23,309 nt of DNA from Candidatus Omnitrophota bacterium (GCA_028717045.1 JAQUON010000004.1:1-23309), one strand, 5' to 3'; shown: positions 7,036 to 14,199, numbered from the stretch's first letter. Program-made: numbers and translations. Notes: a model not told the origin generated them from the sequence alone.

Positions 7036-7547
7036 TACTTAACCGCCAGGAGATAGAGGCACTGATACAGGAGAAAGCGCTGGTCTCGGATTTTATTGAT
7101 TTAGCGACCCAGTTGAACCCGAACGGATTTGACATGACTGCTGCCAAGGTCTTTGAGTTCGGCGAGGCAGGCGCGCTTGATTTTTCAAACAAAGAAAGGA
7201 ACATCCCTGAAGGCAAGGAAATCCCCGCGCAGAAACAGAAGCCCCAGGATACATTCGGCTGGTGGCATTTGAAAAGGGGCGTCTATAAGATAAGGACAAA
7301 TGAAACGGTGAAACTTCCTTTGGACCTTGTCGCGCTGGGGTATTCGCGCAGTTCGTTATTAAGGGCGGGGGCATTTACCCAGCACGCGGTCTGGGATGCT
7401 GGTTTTCGCGGGAAGAGCGAGTTTGTCCTTTGTGTAGAAAATGAAAAAGGTCTCCTGCTAAAACAGAATGCGCGCATTGCCCAGCTTGTGTTTATGCGCA
7501 TGCGCCAGGTCAACGAAGGCTATAAAGGAAAGTACCAGGATACATAA
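7032..7547 (+). CDS. dCTP deaminase/dUTPase superfamily protein, probably dUTP diphosphatase
   Basis: A 171-residue protein of the dUTPase/dCTP deaminase fold. Motifs include GYSRSSLLRAGAF (103-115, phosphate-binding RSS loop), HAVWDAGFRGKSE (118-130, with D122 in the motif III position), NARIAQLVF (146-154) and a C-terminal GYKGKYQ. In E. coli dCTP deaminase a glutamate (E138) sits three residues before a conserved Asn; by my alignment that position here is C134. I therefore favour dUTP hydrolysis, as in the archaeal-type dUTPases that carry a similar AVWDxG block, over deamination. Either activity keeps uracil out of DNA and would fit the nth gene in the same run. The ATG overlaps the previous stop. 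Confidence 0.8.
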   Translation: MILNRQEIEALIQEKALVSDFIDLATQLNPNGFDMTAAKVFEFGEAGALDFSNKERNIPEGKEIPAQKQKPQDTFGWWHLKRGVYKIRTNETVKLPLDLVALGYSRSSLLRAGAFTQHAVWDAGFRGKSEFVLCVENEKGLLLKQNARIAQLVFMRMRQVNEGYKGKYQDT

Positions 7548-7562
7548 CGCCTGAGGTGGCAT

Positions 7563-7832
7563 ATGCAGATAAAGGTAGAGAAGTTAAGCCGCAAGGAATT
7601 GGAGGCAAGAGGTGTTTTTTCCTGGCCGATATGGGAAAAAGAAGTATCGCGCTTCGACTGGTATTATGACAGCACTGAAGAATGTTATTTATTGGAGGGT
7701 AGTGTTGAGGTCAGGGCAAAGGACGGCACAAAAACGGCATTCGCTAAAGGCGACTTCGTGACTTTTCCGAAAGGGTTGTCTTGTGCCTGGAATATAACGC
7801 AGGCGGTGCGCAAGCACTATAATTTTAAGTAA
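7563..7832 (+). CDS. Small cupin domain protein (DUF861/Cupin_3 type)
   Basis: An 89-residue single cupin barrel. The blocks WPIWEKEVSRFDWYYDSTEECYLLEG (from W21), GDFVTFPKGLSCAWN (63-77) and the terminal VRKHYNF are typical of the DUF861 cupins related to ureidoglycolate lyase and EutQ. Several canonical metal-binding histidines are replaced, so a small-molecule binding role is as likely as catalysis. GAGGTGG (7553-7559) gives a good ribosome site for the ATG at 7563. The next gene begins 3 nt after its stop. Confidence 0.85.
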   Translation: MQIKVEKLSRKELEARGVFSWPIWEKEVSRFDWYYDSTEECYLLEGSVEVRAKDGTKTAFAKGDFVTFPKGLSCAWNITQAVRKHYNFK

Positions 7833-7835
7833 GCC

Positions 7836-8546
7836 ATGAAGAAAAATCAAAAATCACTAATTTGTTTTTTGTTAATATGCATGCATATGGCAATATTCGC
7901 AGGGTCGCTCTACGCCGATACCGTATACTTAAAGAACGGCAGGAGCCTTGAGGGATTTATCAAAAGCGAGGATGAAGAAGGGCTTTTGTTGGACGTAGGC
8001 TTTGGGACGGTGGGTTTACGCAAGGACCAGGTCGAACGGATTTATCGGTCCAGCGAAGAAGAGTCATTCTTGTTGCGAAAAAAATGGCTTCAGCAAAAAG
8101 CCGCCAAGCCACCCGAACCCAAACAGCAGGGCAACGCAAAAGACGCTCCACGCACGCAGCAGGTTGCCTTATCGCAGGAAGCCGGCCACGTATTTGTGGA
8201 TGCCTTACTCAACAAAAAGGTAAAGGCCCGCCTGCTTCTGGATACCGGGGCATCGGTGATTGTGCTGTCGGCTGCTATCGGAAAACAACTCGGCGTCAAT
8301 ATGAAAAAAGATAAAAATATCGTCACACTTCAGATGGCAGACGGCCGTAAGACCGAAGCGAAATTTGTTTCCCTTGGATCAGTGAGCATCGAAGGGGCTG
8401 AGGCGAAGGGCGTAAGCGCTGCGGTCATGCTTGATTCCGGTGACGCAAGCTATAAGGACGGACTTTTGGGCATGTCATTCTTAAAACAGTTCAATTTTAC
8501 CGTTGACCAGAAAAACAGGAAGCTTATCCTGGATGAGGTGCGATGA
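7836..8546 (+). CDS. Exported retropepsin-like aspartic protease family protein
   Basis: A 236-residue protein with a signal peptide (about 1-27: Lys-rich start, hydrophobic core, SLYA before D28). Next comes a small beta domain (about 28-70: TVYLKNGRSLEGFI ... TVGLRKDQVERIY) of the type found in many exported proteins of Gram-negative bacteria. A Lys/Gln/Pro-rich linker (about 80-112) precedes a clan AA aspartic protease domain with LLLDTGAS (catalytic D136) and a closing GLLGMSFL (209-216) typical of the single-domain retropepsin fold. Such proteins act as dimers, in the periplasm if exported. The substrate is unknown. The stop overlaps the next start (ATGA). Confidence 0.88.
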   Translation: MKKNQKSLICFLLICMHMAIFAGSLYADTVYLKNGRSLEGFIKSEDEEGLLLDVGFGTVGLRKDQVERIYRSSEEESFLLRKKWLQQKAAKPPEPKQQGNAKDAPRTQQVALSQEAGHVFVDALLNKKVKARLLLDTGASVIVLSAAIGKQLGVNMKKDKNIVTLQMADGRKTEAKFVSLGSVSIEGAEAKGVSAAVMLDSGDASYKDGLLGMSFLKQFNFTVDQKNRKLILDEVR

Positions 8547-8959
8547 AGTCATATACCAAGTATCTTGAGTTTAACACCAAGAACCGCAAGGCGTTTATCA
8601 ATATTACCCCTGAGGTGGAAGAGGCGCTTACGCAAAGCAAGATACGCCAGGGCTTATGCCTGGTGAATGCCATGCATATTACCTCAAGCGTTTTTATCAA
8701 TGACGACGAAGAAGGCCTGCATCGCGATTTCGACACGTGGCTTGAGTGGCTTGCCCCGTTTTCGAAAGAGAAATATCGGCATAACCTCAGCGGAGAGGAT
8801 AACGCCGACGCGCATTTGAAAAGGACCATTATGGGCAGGGAAGTGGTAGTCGCAGTCACCGAAGGTAAACTCGATTTCGGCCCATGGGAGCAGATATTCT
8901 ACGGAGAATTCGACGGGCAGCGTAAAAAGAGGGTGCTGGTTAAGATAATCGGGGAATAG
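8543..8959 (+). CDS. YjbQ family protein (UPF0047), second copy
   Basis: A 138-residue YjbQ/UPF0047 protein with the canonical block YRHNLSGEDNADAHL (78-92; H80 and H91 as probable metal ligands), followed by MGREVVVAV, LDFGPWEQIFYGEFDG (110-125) and the ending KRVLVKIIGE. It differs strongly from the copy at 3681, which has HDETWGDANGFSH in the equivalent position, so the pair is not a recent duplication. It closes the ten-gene run; the ATG overlaps the protease stop codon. Like the first copy, it has no firmly established physiological function. Confidence 0.92.
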   Translation: MKSYTKYLEFNTKNRKAFINITPEVEEALTQSKIRQGLCLVNAMHITSSVFINDDEEGLHRDFDTWLEWLAPFSKEKYRHNLSGEDNADAHLKRTIMGREVVVAVTEGKLDFGPWEQIFYGEFDGQRKKRVLVKIIGE

Positions 8960-8970
8960 CGCATAAGCGC

Positions 8971-9100
8971 AAATCTTAAATCCCAAACTCTAAATCCTAA
9001 ACAAATCCCAATGTTCCAAATCCCAAACAGGTTCGTTTAAAACATTGAGATTTGAAATTTAGAGCTTGTTTAGAATTTAGGATTTCGGATTTAGAATTTA
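8971..9100. repeat. Intergenic imperfect inverted repeat built of AAATCCYAAA-like units
   Basis: The gap between the second YjbQ and the macrodomain gene (8960-9115) is filled by AT-rich degenerate units. The left side (8971-9028) contains repeated AAATCCCAAAC / AAATCCTAAAC words. The right side (from 9035) contains their reverse complements, such as GTTTAGAATTTAGGATTT, and both halves hold a CAATGTT/AACATTG pair near the centre. Together they can fold into a long imperfect stem-loop around AGGTTC. No ORF is supported here. It may terminate or separate transcription units, or be a miniature dispersed element. Confidence 0.75.
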
Positions 9101-9115
9101 ACGATTGGGGCGGCT

Positions 9116-10072
9116 ATGAAGATCAATGATACTGAAATCAAAGTTACGAAGGGCGATATTACCGAGCTGAAAGTTGATGCAATCGTGAATGCCGCCAACA
9201 ACAAATTAGTCATGGGCGGCGGGGTTGCCGGCGCAATCAAGAAAAAAGGCGGCAAGGATATTGAGGAAGAGGCATTAGAAAAAGGCCCTATCGAGGTTGG
9301 CCAGGCAGTGGCAACCAGGGCCGGCAAGCTGCCTGCGCGCTATGTAATTCATGCTGCGACCATGGCCATGGATTTTAAGACCGATGAAGCCAAAATCCGT
9401 TTCTCCTGCCGCAATGCGCTTAAAGTCGCAGAGGGGTTAAGGGTTGCCTCGGTCGCATTCCCTGCGCTTGGGTGCGGTGTAGGCGGGTTCCCTCTTTTGG
9501 CTTCGGCAAAGATTATGGCGCAGGAGGTATTTAAGCATATCCGGGAGAACAAGACATGCCTTAAAGAGATTATTTTTTGCCTCTATGACCAAGAGGCGTA
9601 CGTGTCGTTTGAAGTAAATGTGTTCCGGTACTTAGACTACATAGCGAACCAGCTAAAAACCCCTTTTGTGACCGTGGATGCAATTATAGAAATGGGCGAC
9701 GGCATAGTGATTATAGAACGGAAAAACCCTCCCTTTGGCTGGGCGTTGCCGGGAGGCTTTGTAGATTACGGGGAAAGCCTTGAGGATGCTGTTACGCGGG
9801 AAGCCAAAGAAGAAACAGGGCTGAGTATCCATGGCCTGGTGCAGCTGCATACGTATTCTGACCCCTTGCGTGACCCAAGGTTCCACACCATCGGGACGGT
9901 TTTTATTGCCAGGTCCTGCGGTATGCCGGAGGCGGGAGATGATGCTGCCCGGCTTAAGGTTGTACCTTTGGCAGAACTAAAGAAGCTGCAATTTGCATTT
10001 GACCACAAGAAAATTATCGAGGATTACCTGCAGTTCAAAGAAGGGAAGCCGCCATTTCAGCCTCTTGCGTGA
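9116..10072 (+). CDS. Macrodomain-Nudix hydrolase fusion protein (ADP-ribose metabolism)
   Basis: A 318-residue two-domain protein. Residues 1-170 form a macrodomain with the ADP-ribose-binding landmarks DAIVNAANN (21-29), GGGVAGAI (34-41), YVIHAAT (76-82) and FPALGCGVGGFP (115-126). Residues about 183-310 form a Nudix domain with a complete box: G214, E220, R228-E229, E232-E233, G235-L236. The flanking NPPFGWALPGG and YSDPLRDPR resemble archaeal-type ADP-ribose pyrophosphatases. Inference: the macrodomain captures or releases ADP-ribose (from ADP-ribosyl or O-acetyl-ADP-ribose substrates) and the Nudix domain cleaves it to AMP and ribose 5-phosphate. The start follows a weak GGGG at 9107-9110. 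The stop overlaps the DUF192 start (GTGA). Confidence 0.92.
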   Translation: MKINDTEIKVTKGDITELKVDAIVNAANNKLVMGGGVAGAIKKKGGKDIEEEALEKGPIEVGQAVATRAGKLPARYVIHAATMAMDFKTDEAKIRFSCRNALKVAEGLRVASVAFPALGCGVGGFPLLASAKIMAQEVFKHIRENKTCLKEIIFCLYDQEAYVSFEVNVFRYLDYIANQLKTPFVTVDAIIEMGDGIVIIERKNPPFGWALPGGFVDYGESLEDAVTREAKEETGLSIHGLVQLHTYSDPLRDPRFHTIGTVFIARSCGMPEAGDDAARLKVVPLAELKKLQFAFDHKKIIEDYLQFKEGKPPFQPLA

Positions 10073-10485
10073 AACGCATAGCCGTCCTGGTTTCTTTGGT
10101 TTTTTTTGTAGCCTATTCCTGGGCAAGCGAGAAGAAAAAAATCTGCGTGCAAAATACCTGTATCGTTGCCGAGGTTGTCCGTTCCGGGGCTTTGCAGCAG
10201 CAGGGTTTATCGGGAAGAGAAACACTCAGCGACACAGAAGGCATGCTTTTTGTATTTGCGCAGGAAGCAAGGTATAGTTTTTGGATGAAGGGCATGAAGT
10301 TCAGCCTGGATATTATCTGGATTGCCCATGACGGAACGATTGTCGATATAAAGGAACAGCAGAGGCCTTGTGAGGCGCCCTGCGAGAGCCTTGTCCCCGC
10401 TAAAAAAGCGCTGTATGTGCTTGAAGTAACTGCCGGATTTGCCGAGAGGCATAATATTACGGTCGGTTCAAAAGTGCGCTTTTAG
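10069..10485 (+). CDS. Exported DUF192 family protein
   Basis: A 138-residue protein with a signal peptide (1-19, cleavage after SWA). The mature part is a DUF192 domain: QGLSGRETLSDTEGMLFVF (45-63), FWMKGMKFSLDIIWI (71-85), a PCEAPCE cysteine pair (C101, C105) and ALYVLEVTAGF (114-124). DUF192 proteins are small beta-barrels common in bacteria and archaea; their function is not established. The GTG start overlaps the macro-Nudix stop by 4 nt, giving coupled translation. The stop codon shares bases with the stop of the convergent helicase gene (TTAG at 10482-10485). Confidence 0.9.
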   Translation: MKRIAVLVSLVFFVAYSWASEKKKICVQNTCIVAEVVRSGALQQQGLSGRETLSDTEGMLFVFAQEARYSFWMKGMKFSLDIIWIAHDGTIVDIKEQQRPCEAPCESLVPAKKALYVLEVTAGFAERHNITVGSKVRF

Positions 10486-12359
10486 CCTTCCCTGAGCTGT
10501 TTTTCCGCGTCTACGATATCGCGGTTAATAACCCTGATTGTTTCTTTAACCCTCTCTTTTAGGATATACGAGGATGCCCTTGAATCGTAAATCTCTCTTA
10601 ACACCTGTATCGCCATCCTGAAATAACGCACCACTTCCCCCTCGTCGACATCGCAGCATTGAAGGATTTTGTCGAAACTCCCCCCCCGCAGCCACGCCTC
10701 CACGGTATTGCTTAAGTGGAAATACGGGAATTTGCTAAAAGGGTATATTTTGTATTTGCGTTCTTTCGATTTTATCTGTTCGTACACTTCTTCCGTAAAA
10801 ATCTTTATCCGGCGGCTTGGCTTTGAGAGGCCGGGGAAATGCTGGTTTTTTCTCGGCTCAAACACGACTGCCGCAGCGAGTATGCCGAGCCCGAACTCAT
10901 CAAGCTGCTCCAGCAGATTTTGTTCATAACATTCCGATAACAGCAATTCATAACCGTATACCGACTTTGCGAACAGCCCTTTTTGTGTGAGGGTATTTTT
11001 TTCTATATACCCCAGCTCTTTGAGCAGTTTTAGTTTCGCTTCCATCAGCCGCAAGGCCTCTTTCTGCTGGTGTTTTCCGGTCTGGAAATAATGGAAGGAG
11101 AGAGGATAGATTTTAAAAAGCCCTTCTTTATATTTTTCATAGAGGTTCAGTATCGTTGCATACGAGGTATTAAACTGGCTTTTTACGGTTTCCGGCTCCC
11201 CGTAGATAATATGCTTAGTCTCCTCAAGGCTCGTCCGGGCAAGGTTTAAGCGACAATACACAAACCCCTCGTTATCTATCCCCCGCCTTCCGGCCCGGCC
11301 CGCCATTTGGTAGAAATCCCTGTTTTTTAAATTCCTCACATAATGCCCGTAGAATTTTCTTAACCCATCGAAGATGACGGAGCGGCTCGGCATATTGATG
11401 CCGAGGGCGAAGGTTTCGGTGGTAAAAATTACCTTTAAGAGCTTGCTGGTAAAGAGCCGTTCGATTACTTCTTTAAGGGTGGGCAGCATCCCTGCGTGGT
11501 GAAAGGCGATCCCTTTTCTGATCAGCGCGCGCAGCTCCTGCGCGCTTCTTTCCTGTGTTAAATCAAACCGCTTGCAGAGAGATTCATAAAGCGAGAGTAT
11601 TGCGGCTTGCTGGGTGGGGTTGAGAAAATTGAATGTTGCCAGGTCCTTGGCGAGCTCTTCCGCCCTTTTTCTTCCAAAGACAAAGTAGATACAGGGGAAC
11701 CCTTCTTTTACGCGCAGGTAGTCGATTAACGTGGAAAGTTTGTTCTGCCGTCCATGGCGCATCCGTTTGACCGCGTGTAACTGGCTTGTGATTTCATTTT
11801 GGCATTGGAAGAGGAAATGCAAGGGCACAGGCCTTTTTTCTTCAATAACGGTTTTAAGCGGTTTGTTATGTATGGATTCTATCCATTGCGCAAGCTGGCT
11901 GATGTTGGGGATAGTGGCGGAGAGTCCCAGGATTTTCATGTGCGCGGGTAGGAACATCAGGGACTCTTCCCAGACAGTGCCCCGCTGGGGATTATCGAGA
12001 TAATGGATTTCGTCAAAGATAACCCAGGAATAAGGCGTGAGGCTTTCAGGCTCATCAAGGACTTTATTGCGGAAAATCTCGGTGGTCATAATCAAAACCG
12101 GAGCCGACTGGTTCATCGAAACATCTCCGGTGAGAATCCCTATGCGCTCGCCGAATTGATGCTGGAAATCACGGAATTTCTGGTTCGAGAGGGCCTTGAT
12201 AGGCGCGGTATAGATGACCCCCTGGTTTGCCGGGATGGATTCGGTAATAATATGTTCGGCTATGGCGGTTTTGCCTGCGCCTGTCGGCGCTGAGACAATG
12301 ACGGAGTAGCCTTGGTTTATGTATTCGATCGCCTCTTTCTGAAAACGGTCGTATTCCAT
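10482..12359 (-). CDS. Ski2-like DEAD/DEAH-box helicase
   Basis: A superfamily 2 helicase of 625 residues from the chosen start (M-E-Y-D-R-F-Q-K). It shows the Q-like motif FQKEAI, Walker A APTGAGKT (24-31), the DEIH box (116-119), SAT (147-149), motif V ALGINMPSRSVIF and motif VI QMAGRAGRRG. The DExH box and GINMPSR block are typical of the Ski2/Mtr4 RNA-helicase group; bacterial members such as HelY exist but their roles are poorly known. A C-terminal helical region follows. The ORF extends 34 codons further upstream, but that stretch lacks family similarity and covers the divergent promoter region, so the ATG at 12359 is preferred. This is the only minus-strand gene I support in the window. 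Confidence 0.9.
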   Translation of the reverse strand: MEYDRFQKEAIEYINQGYSVIVSAPTGAGKTAIAEHIITESIPANQGVIYTAPIKALSNQKFRDFQHQFGERIGILTGDVSMNQSAPVLIMTTEIFRNKVLDEPESLTPYSWVIFDEIHYLDNPQRGTVWEESLMFLPAHMKILGLSATIPNISQLAQWIESIHNKPLKTVIEEKRPVPLHFLFQCQNEITSQLHAVKRMRHGRQNKLSTLIDYLRVKEGFPCIYFVFGRKRAEELAKDLATFNFLNPTQQAAILSLYESLCKRFDLTQERSAQELRALIRKGIAFHHAGMLPTLKEVIERLFTSKLLKVIFTTETFALGINMPSRSVIFDGLRKFYGHYVRNLKNRDFYQMAGRAGRRGIDNEGFVYCRLNLARTSLEETKHIIYGEPETVKSQFNTSYATILNLYEKYKEGLFKIYPLSFHYFQTGKHQQKEALRLMEAKLKLLKELGYIEKNTLTQKGLFAKSVYGYELLLSECYEQNLLEQLDEFGLGILAAAVVFEPRKNQHFPGLSKPSRRIKIFTEEVYEQIKSKERKYKIYPFSKFPYFHLSNTVEAWLRGGSFDKILQCCDVDEGEVVRYFRMAIQVLREIYDSRASSYILKERVKETIRVINRDIVDAEKQLREG

Positions 12360-12365
12360 GCACCC

Positions 12366-12394
12366 ATTATAATGTAAAACTATTGCTTTATCTA
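12366..12394 (-). promoter_or_regulatory. Candidate sigma-70 promoter for the helicase gene
   Basis: Read on the minus strand, TAGATA (12394-12389) and TATAAT (12371-12366) are 17 nt apart: 4/6 and 6/6 matches to the -35 and -10 consensus. Transcription would begin about 6-8 nt after the -10 box, at or next to the A of the ATG (12359). That would give a leaderless or nearly leaderless mRNA. ATTATAAT (12366-12373) is its own reverse complement, so the -10 box is readable on both strands. Confidence 0.45.
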
Positions 12395-12411
12395 TTATTA
12401 AATAGTACAAT
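12383..12411 (+). promoter_or_regulatory. Candidate sigma-70 promoter for the thermonuclease gene
   Basis: TTGCTT (12383-12388) and TACAAT (12406-12411) are separated by 17 nt; the -10 box matches consensus at 5 of 6 positions. The predicted transcription start near 12418 precedes the ribosome site GGAGA (12430-12434) and the ATG at 12440. It is interleaved with the divergent helicase promoter. Confidence 0.5.
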
Positions 12412-12439
12412 AAAAAAAGCACTTGTATCGGAGAAAGCG

Positions 12440-13069
12440 ATGAAAGATGCCGTAAAAGCATTCGGGTTTATAGCTGTGGTCTGCCTTGTTGCGGCAATAG
12501 GGTTTAACCGCTATTCTGCGAAAAGGATTGCAGTTGGCAGCAGCGTAATCGCCCCTTCCGAAGCCGGCAATAAGCATGCCTATTCAAGCGTCTTAGTAAC
12601 AAAGGTTATTGACGGGGATACGTTGCGCCTTGAGGGCGGGGAGCGAGTGCGCCTTATCGGCATTGATACCCCGGAGATGCACGATTCGCAGAAATTACAC
12701 CGCGACAGCCGAAAGTCAAAGCAAGACATAGAGACCATTAAAGCAATGGGCAGAAGGGCGTATGCGTTTACAAGGCAATTGGTTGAGGGTAAAAGGATAA
12801 GGCTTGAATTTGACGCCGAGAAAAAAGACCGCTATGGCCGCCTGCTTGCCTACGCCTATATAGATTTAGGCTTGGCCGGAGACCTTAAGCCGCAAGAAGG
12901 TATTTATTATACCCATGATTACGGAACCTCAATTTTTGTGAATGCCAGCATAGTGGCATCCGGATACGCCGACCTTATGACGTACCCGCCGAATGTAACA
13001 TATGCGGATTTATTCTTAGAGTTATACAGGCAGGCCAGGGATAATAACCGGGGGCTGTGGAAAAATTAG
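12440..13069 (+). CDS. Exported or membrane-anchored thermonuclease (SNase family)
   Basis: A 209-residue staphylococcal-nuclease-like protein. Residues 7-22 are hydrophobic after a lysine, a signal peptide or signal anchor. The SNase domain (about 51-208) begins VLVTKVIDGDT, with calcium ligands D60 and D76, catalytic E79 and R71 (in VRLIGIDTPE), and R134 (in DRYGR). The spacing 71-76-79 equals R35-D40-E43 of the staphylococcal enzyme. It should cut DNA and RNA outside the cytoplasm, for defence or nutrient scavenging (inference). A His/Lys-rich insert follows E79, and a loop rich in Tyr and Gly occurs near 150-160. The ATG at 12440 is preferred over a TTG at 12383, because GGAGA precedes it and the TTG lies inside the promoter. 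Confidence 0.92.
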   Translation: MKDAVKAFGFIAVVCLVAAIGFNRYSAKRIAVGSSVIAPSEAGNKHAYSSVLVTKVIDGDTLRLEGGERVRLIGIDTPEMHDSQKLHRDSRKSKQDIETIKAMGRRAYAFTRQLVEGKRIRLEFDAEKKDRYGRLLAYAYIDLGLAGDLKPQEGIYYTHDYGTSIFVNASIVASGYADLMTYPPNVTYADLFLELYRQARDNNRGLWKN

Positions 13070-13127
13070 AACCGTAAGTTCTCGCTAAAATTCAAGAACG
13101 GACCAGAAACTTTACGCGGAGGCAATA

Positions 13128-14168
13128 ATGTTACGATATCTGACTGCAGGTGAATCGCACGGAAAGGGACTGATTGCGGTGTTAGAGGGCATGCCGGCCG
13201 GCTTGAAGATAGAGCCGGCTGCGATTAACGCCGAATTGAAGCGCAGGCAGGCAGGCTTTGGCCGAGGCAAGCGCATGCAGATCGAAAATGATAAAGCGGA
13301 AGTGGTCTCGGAGCTGAGGAGGGGCATTTCCCTGGGCAGCCCGATCGCCCTGCTTATCAAGAACAAGGATTTTAGTATTGATAGCTTACAGCGGATCGTA
13401 TGCCCTCGCCCGGGCCACGCGGATTTATCCGGATTGTTAAAGTACGGATTTACCGATGCCAGGGATGTGCTGGAGCGCGCTTCGGCACGCAGCACTGCGG
13501 CTACCGTAGGGATAGGCGCGTTATGCAAAATCCTGTTGCGCGAATTCCGCATTACGCTGGGTAGCGGTGTTGTGTCTGTAGGCGGGAGCAAAACCTCTAA
13601 AGCCATCAAAGAAAAAATACAGCAGGCCGTTATGCATAAAGATACCGTGGGCGGGATCTTTGAGGTAGTTGCAAGAGGCGTGCCTGCGGGATTGGGCAGT
13701 TATGTGCAGCCTGACAAGCGGCTGGACAGCCGGCTTGCAGGTGCAGTGATGTCCATACCGGGTATTAAGGCAGTGGAAATCGGCCTGGGGTCCGGCTATG
13801 CGCAGAAGTTCGGGTCAGAAATCCACGATGCGATTTATTTCTCCAAATCCAAAGGATTTTACCGCAACACTAATAACGCCGGAGGCATTGAGGGCGGTAT
13901 TTCAAACGGAGAGGACGTCGTATTAAGGGGTTGTATGAAGCCCATTTGTACCCTCATGAATCCCCTTGATTCCGTGAATATCCGAAGCAGGCATCCAGCA
14001 AAAGCAAGTGTCCAGCGTTCTGATATCTGCGTCGTTGAATCGGCAGGCATTGTCGCAGAATCCGTGGCCGCATACGTGCTGGCAGACGCGTTATTAGAGA
14101 AATTTGGCGGCGATAGCCTTTCGGATATCAAAGCCGGTTATGCCCGTTACCTAAAAAGAATCCGTTAG
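13128..14168 (+). CDS. aroC: Chorismate synthase
   Basis: A 346-residue enzyme that converts 5-enolpyruvylshikimate 3-phosphate to chorismate using reduced FMN, the last common step to aromatic amino acids. Signatures: AGESHGKGL (7-15, active-site H11), RPGHADLSGLLKYG with H97, RDVLERASARSTAA, and NNAGGIEGGISNGEDV. The length is normal for the short bacterial form. GGAGG at 13118-13122 lies 5 nt before the ATG. The shikimate kinase gene is two genes downstream, so this is a partial shikimate-pathway group interrupted by spoVG. Confidence 0.97.
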   Translation: MLRYLTAGESHGKGLIAVLEGMPAGLKIEPAAINAELKRRQAGFGRGKRMQIENDKAEVVSELRRGISLGSPIALLIKNKDFSIDSLQRIVCPRPGHADLSGLLKYGFTDARDVLERASARSTAATVGIGALCKILLREFRITLGSGVVSVGGSKTSKAIKEKIQQAVMHKDTVGGIFEVVARGVPAGLGSYVQPDKRLDSRLAGAVMSIPGIKAVEIGLGSGYAQKFGSEIHDAIYFSKSKGFYRNTNNAGGIEGGISNGEDVVLRGCMKPICTLMNPLDSVNIRSRHPAKASVQRSDICVVESAGIVAESVAAYVLADALLEKFGGDSLSDIKAGYARYLKRIR

Positions 14169-14199
14169 AAATCCTCTCTTCTTTCGTCAGTTAATGGCG

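Noticed and set aside
8971..9100. CRISPR-like array
   Set aside because: The units are about 10 nt, degenerate, present in both orientations, and have no unique spacers; no cas genes are present.
12383..12439. TTG start giving a 228-residue thermonuclease
   Set aside because: The TTG is part of a likely -35 box; the ATG at 12440 has GGAGA upstream and a proper signal-peptide start.
12360..12461. N-terminal 34-codon extension of the helicase frame
   Set aside because: It lacks helicase-family similarity, overlaps the divergent promoter region, and the ATG at 12359 begins directly before the conserved FQKEAI motif.
13073..13117. Imperfect inverted repeat (CGTAAGTTCT / AGAAACTTTACG) before aroC
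   Set aside because: The arms need gaps to pair and no T-run or known motif accompanies them; insufficient evidence for a terminator or riboswitch.
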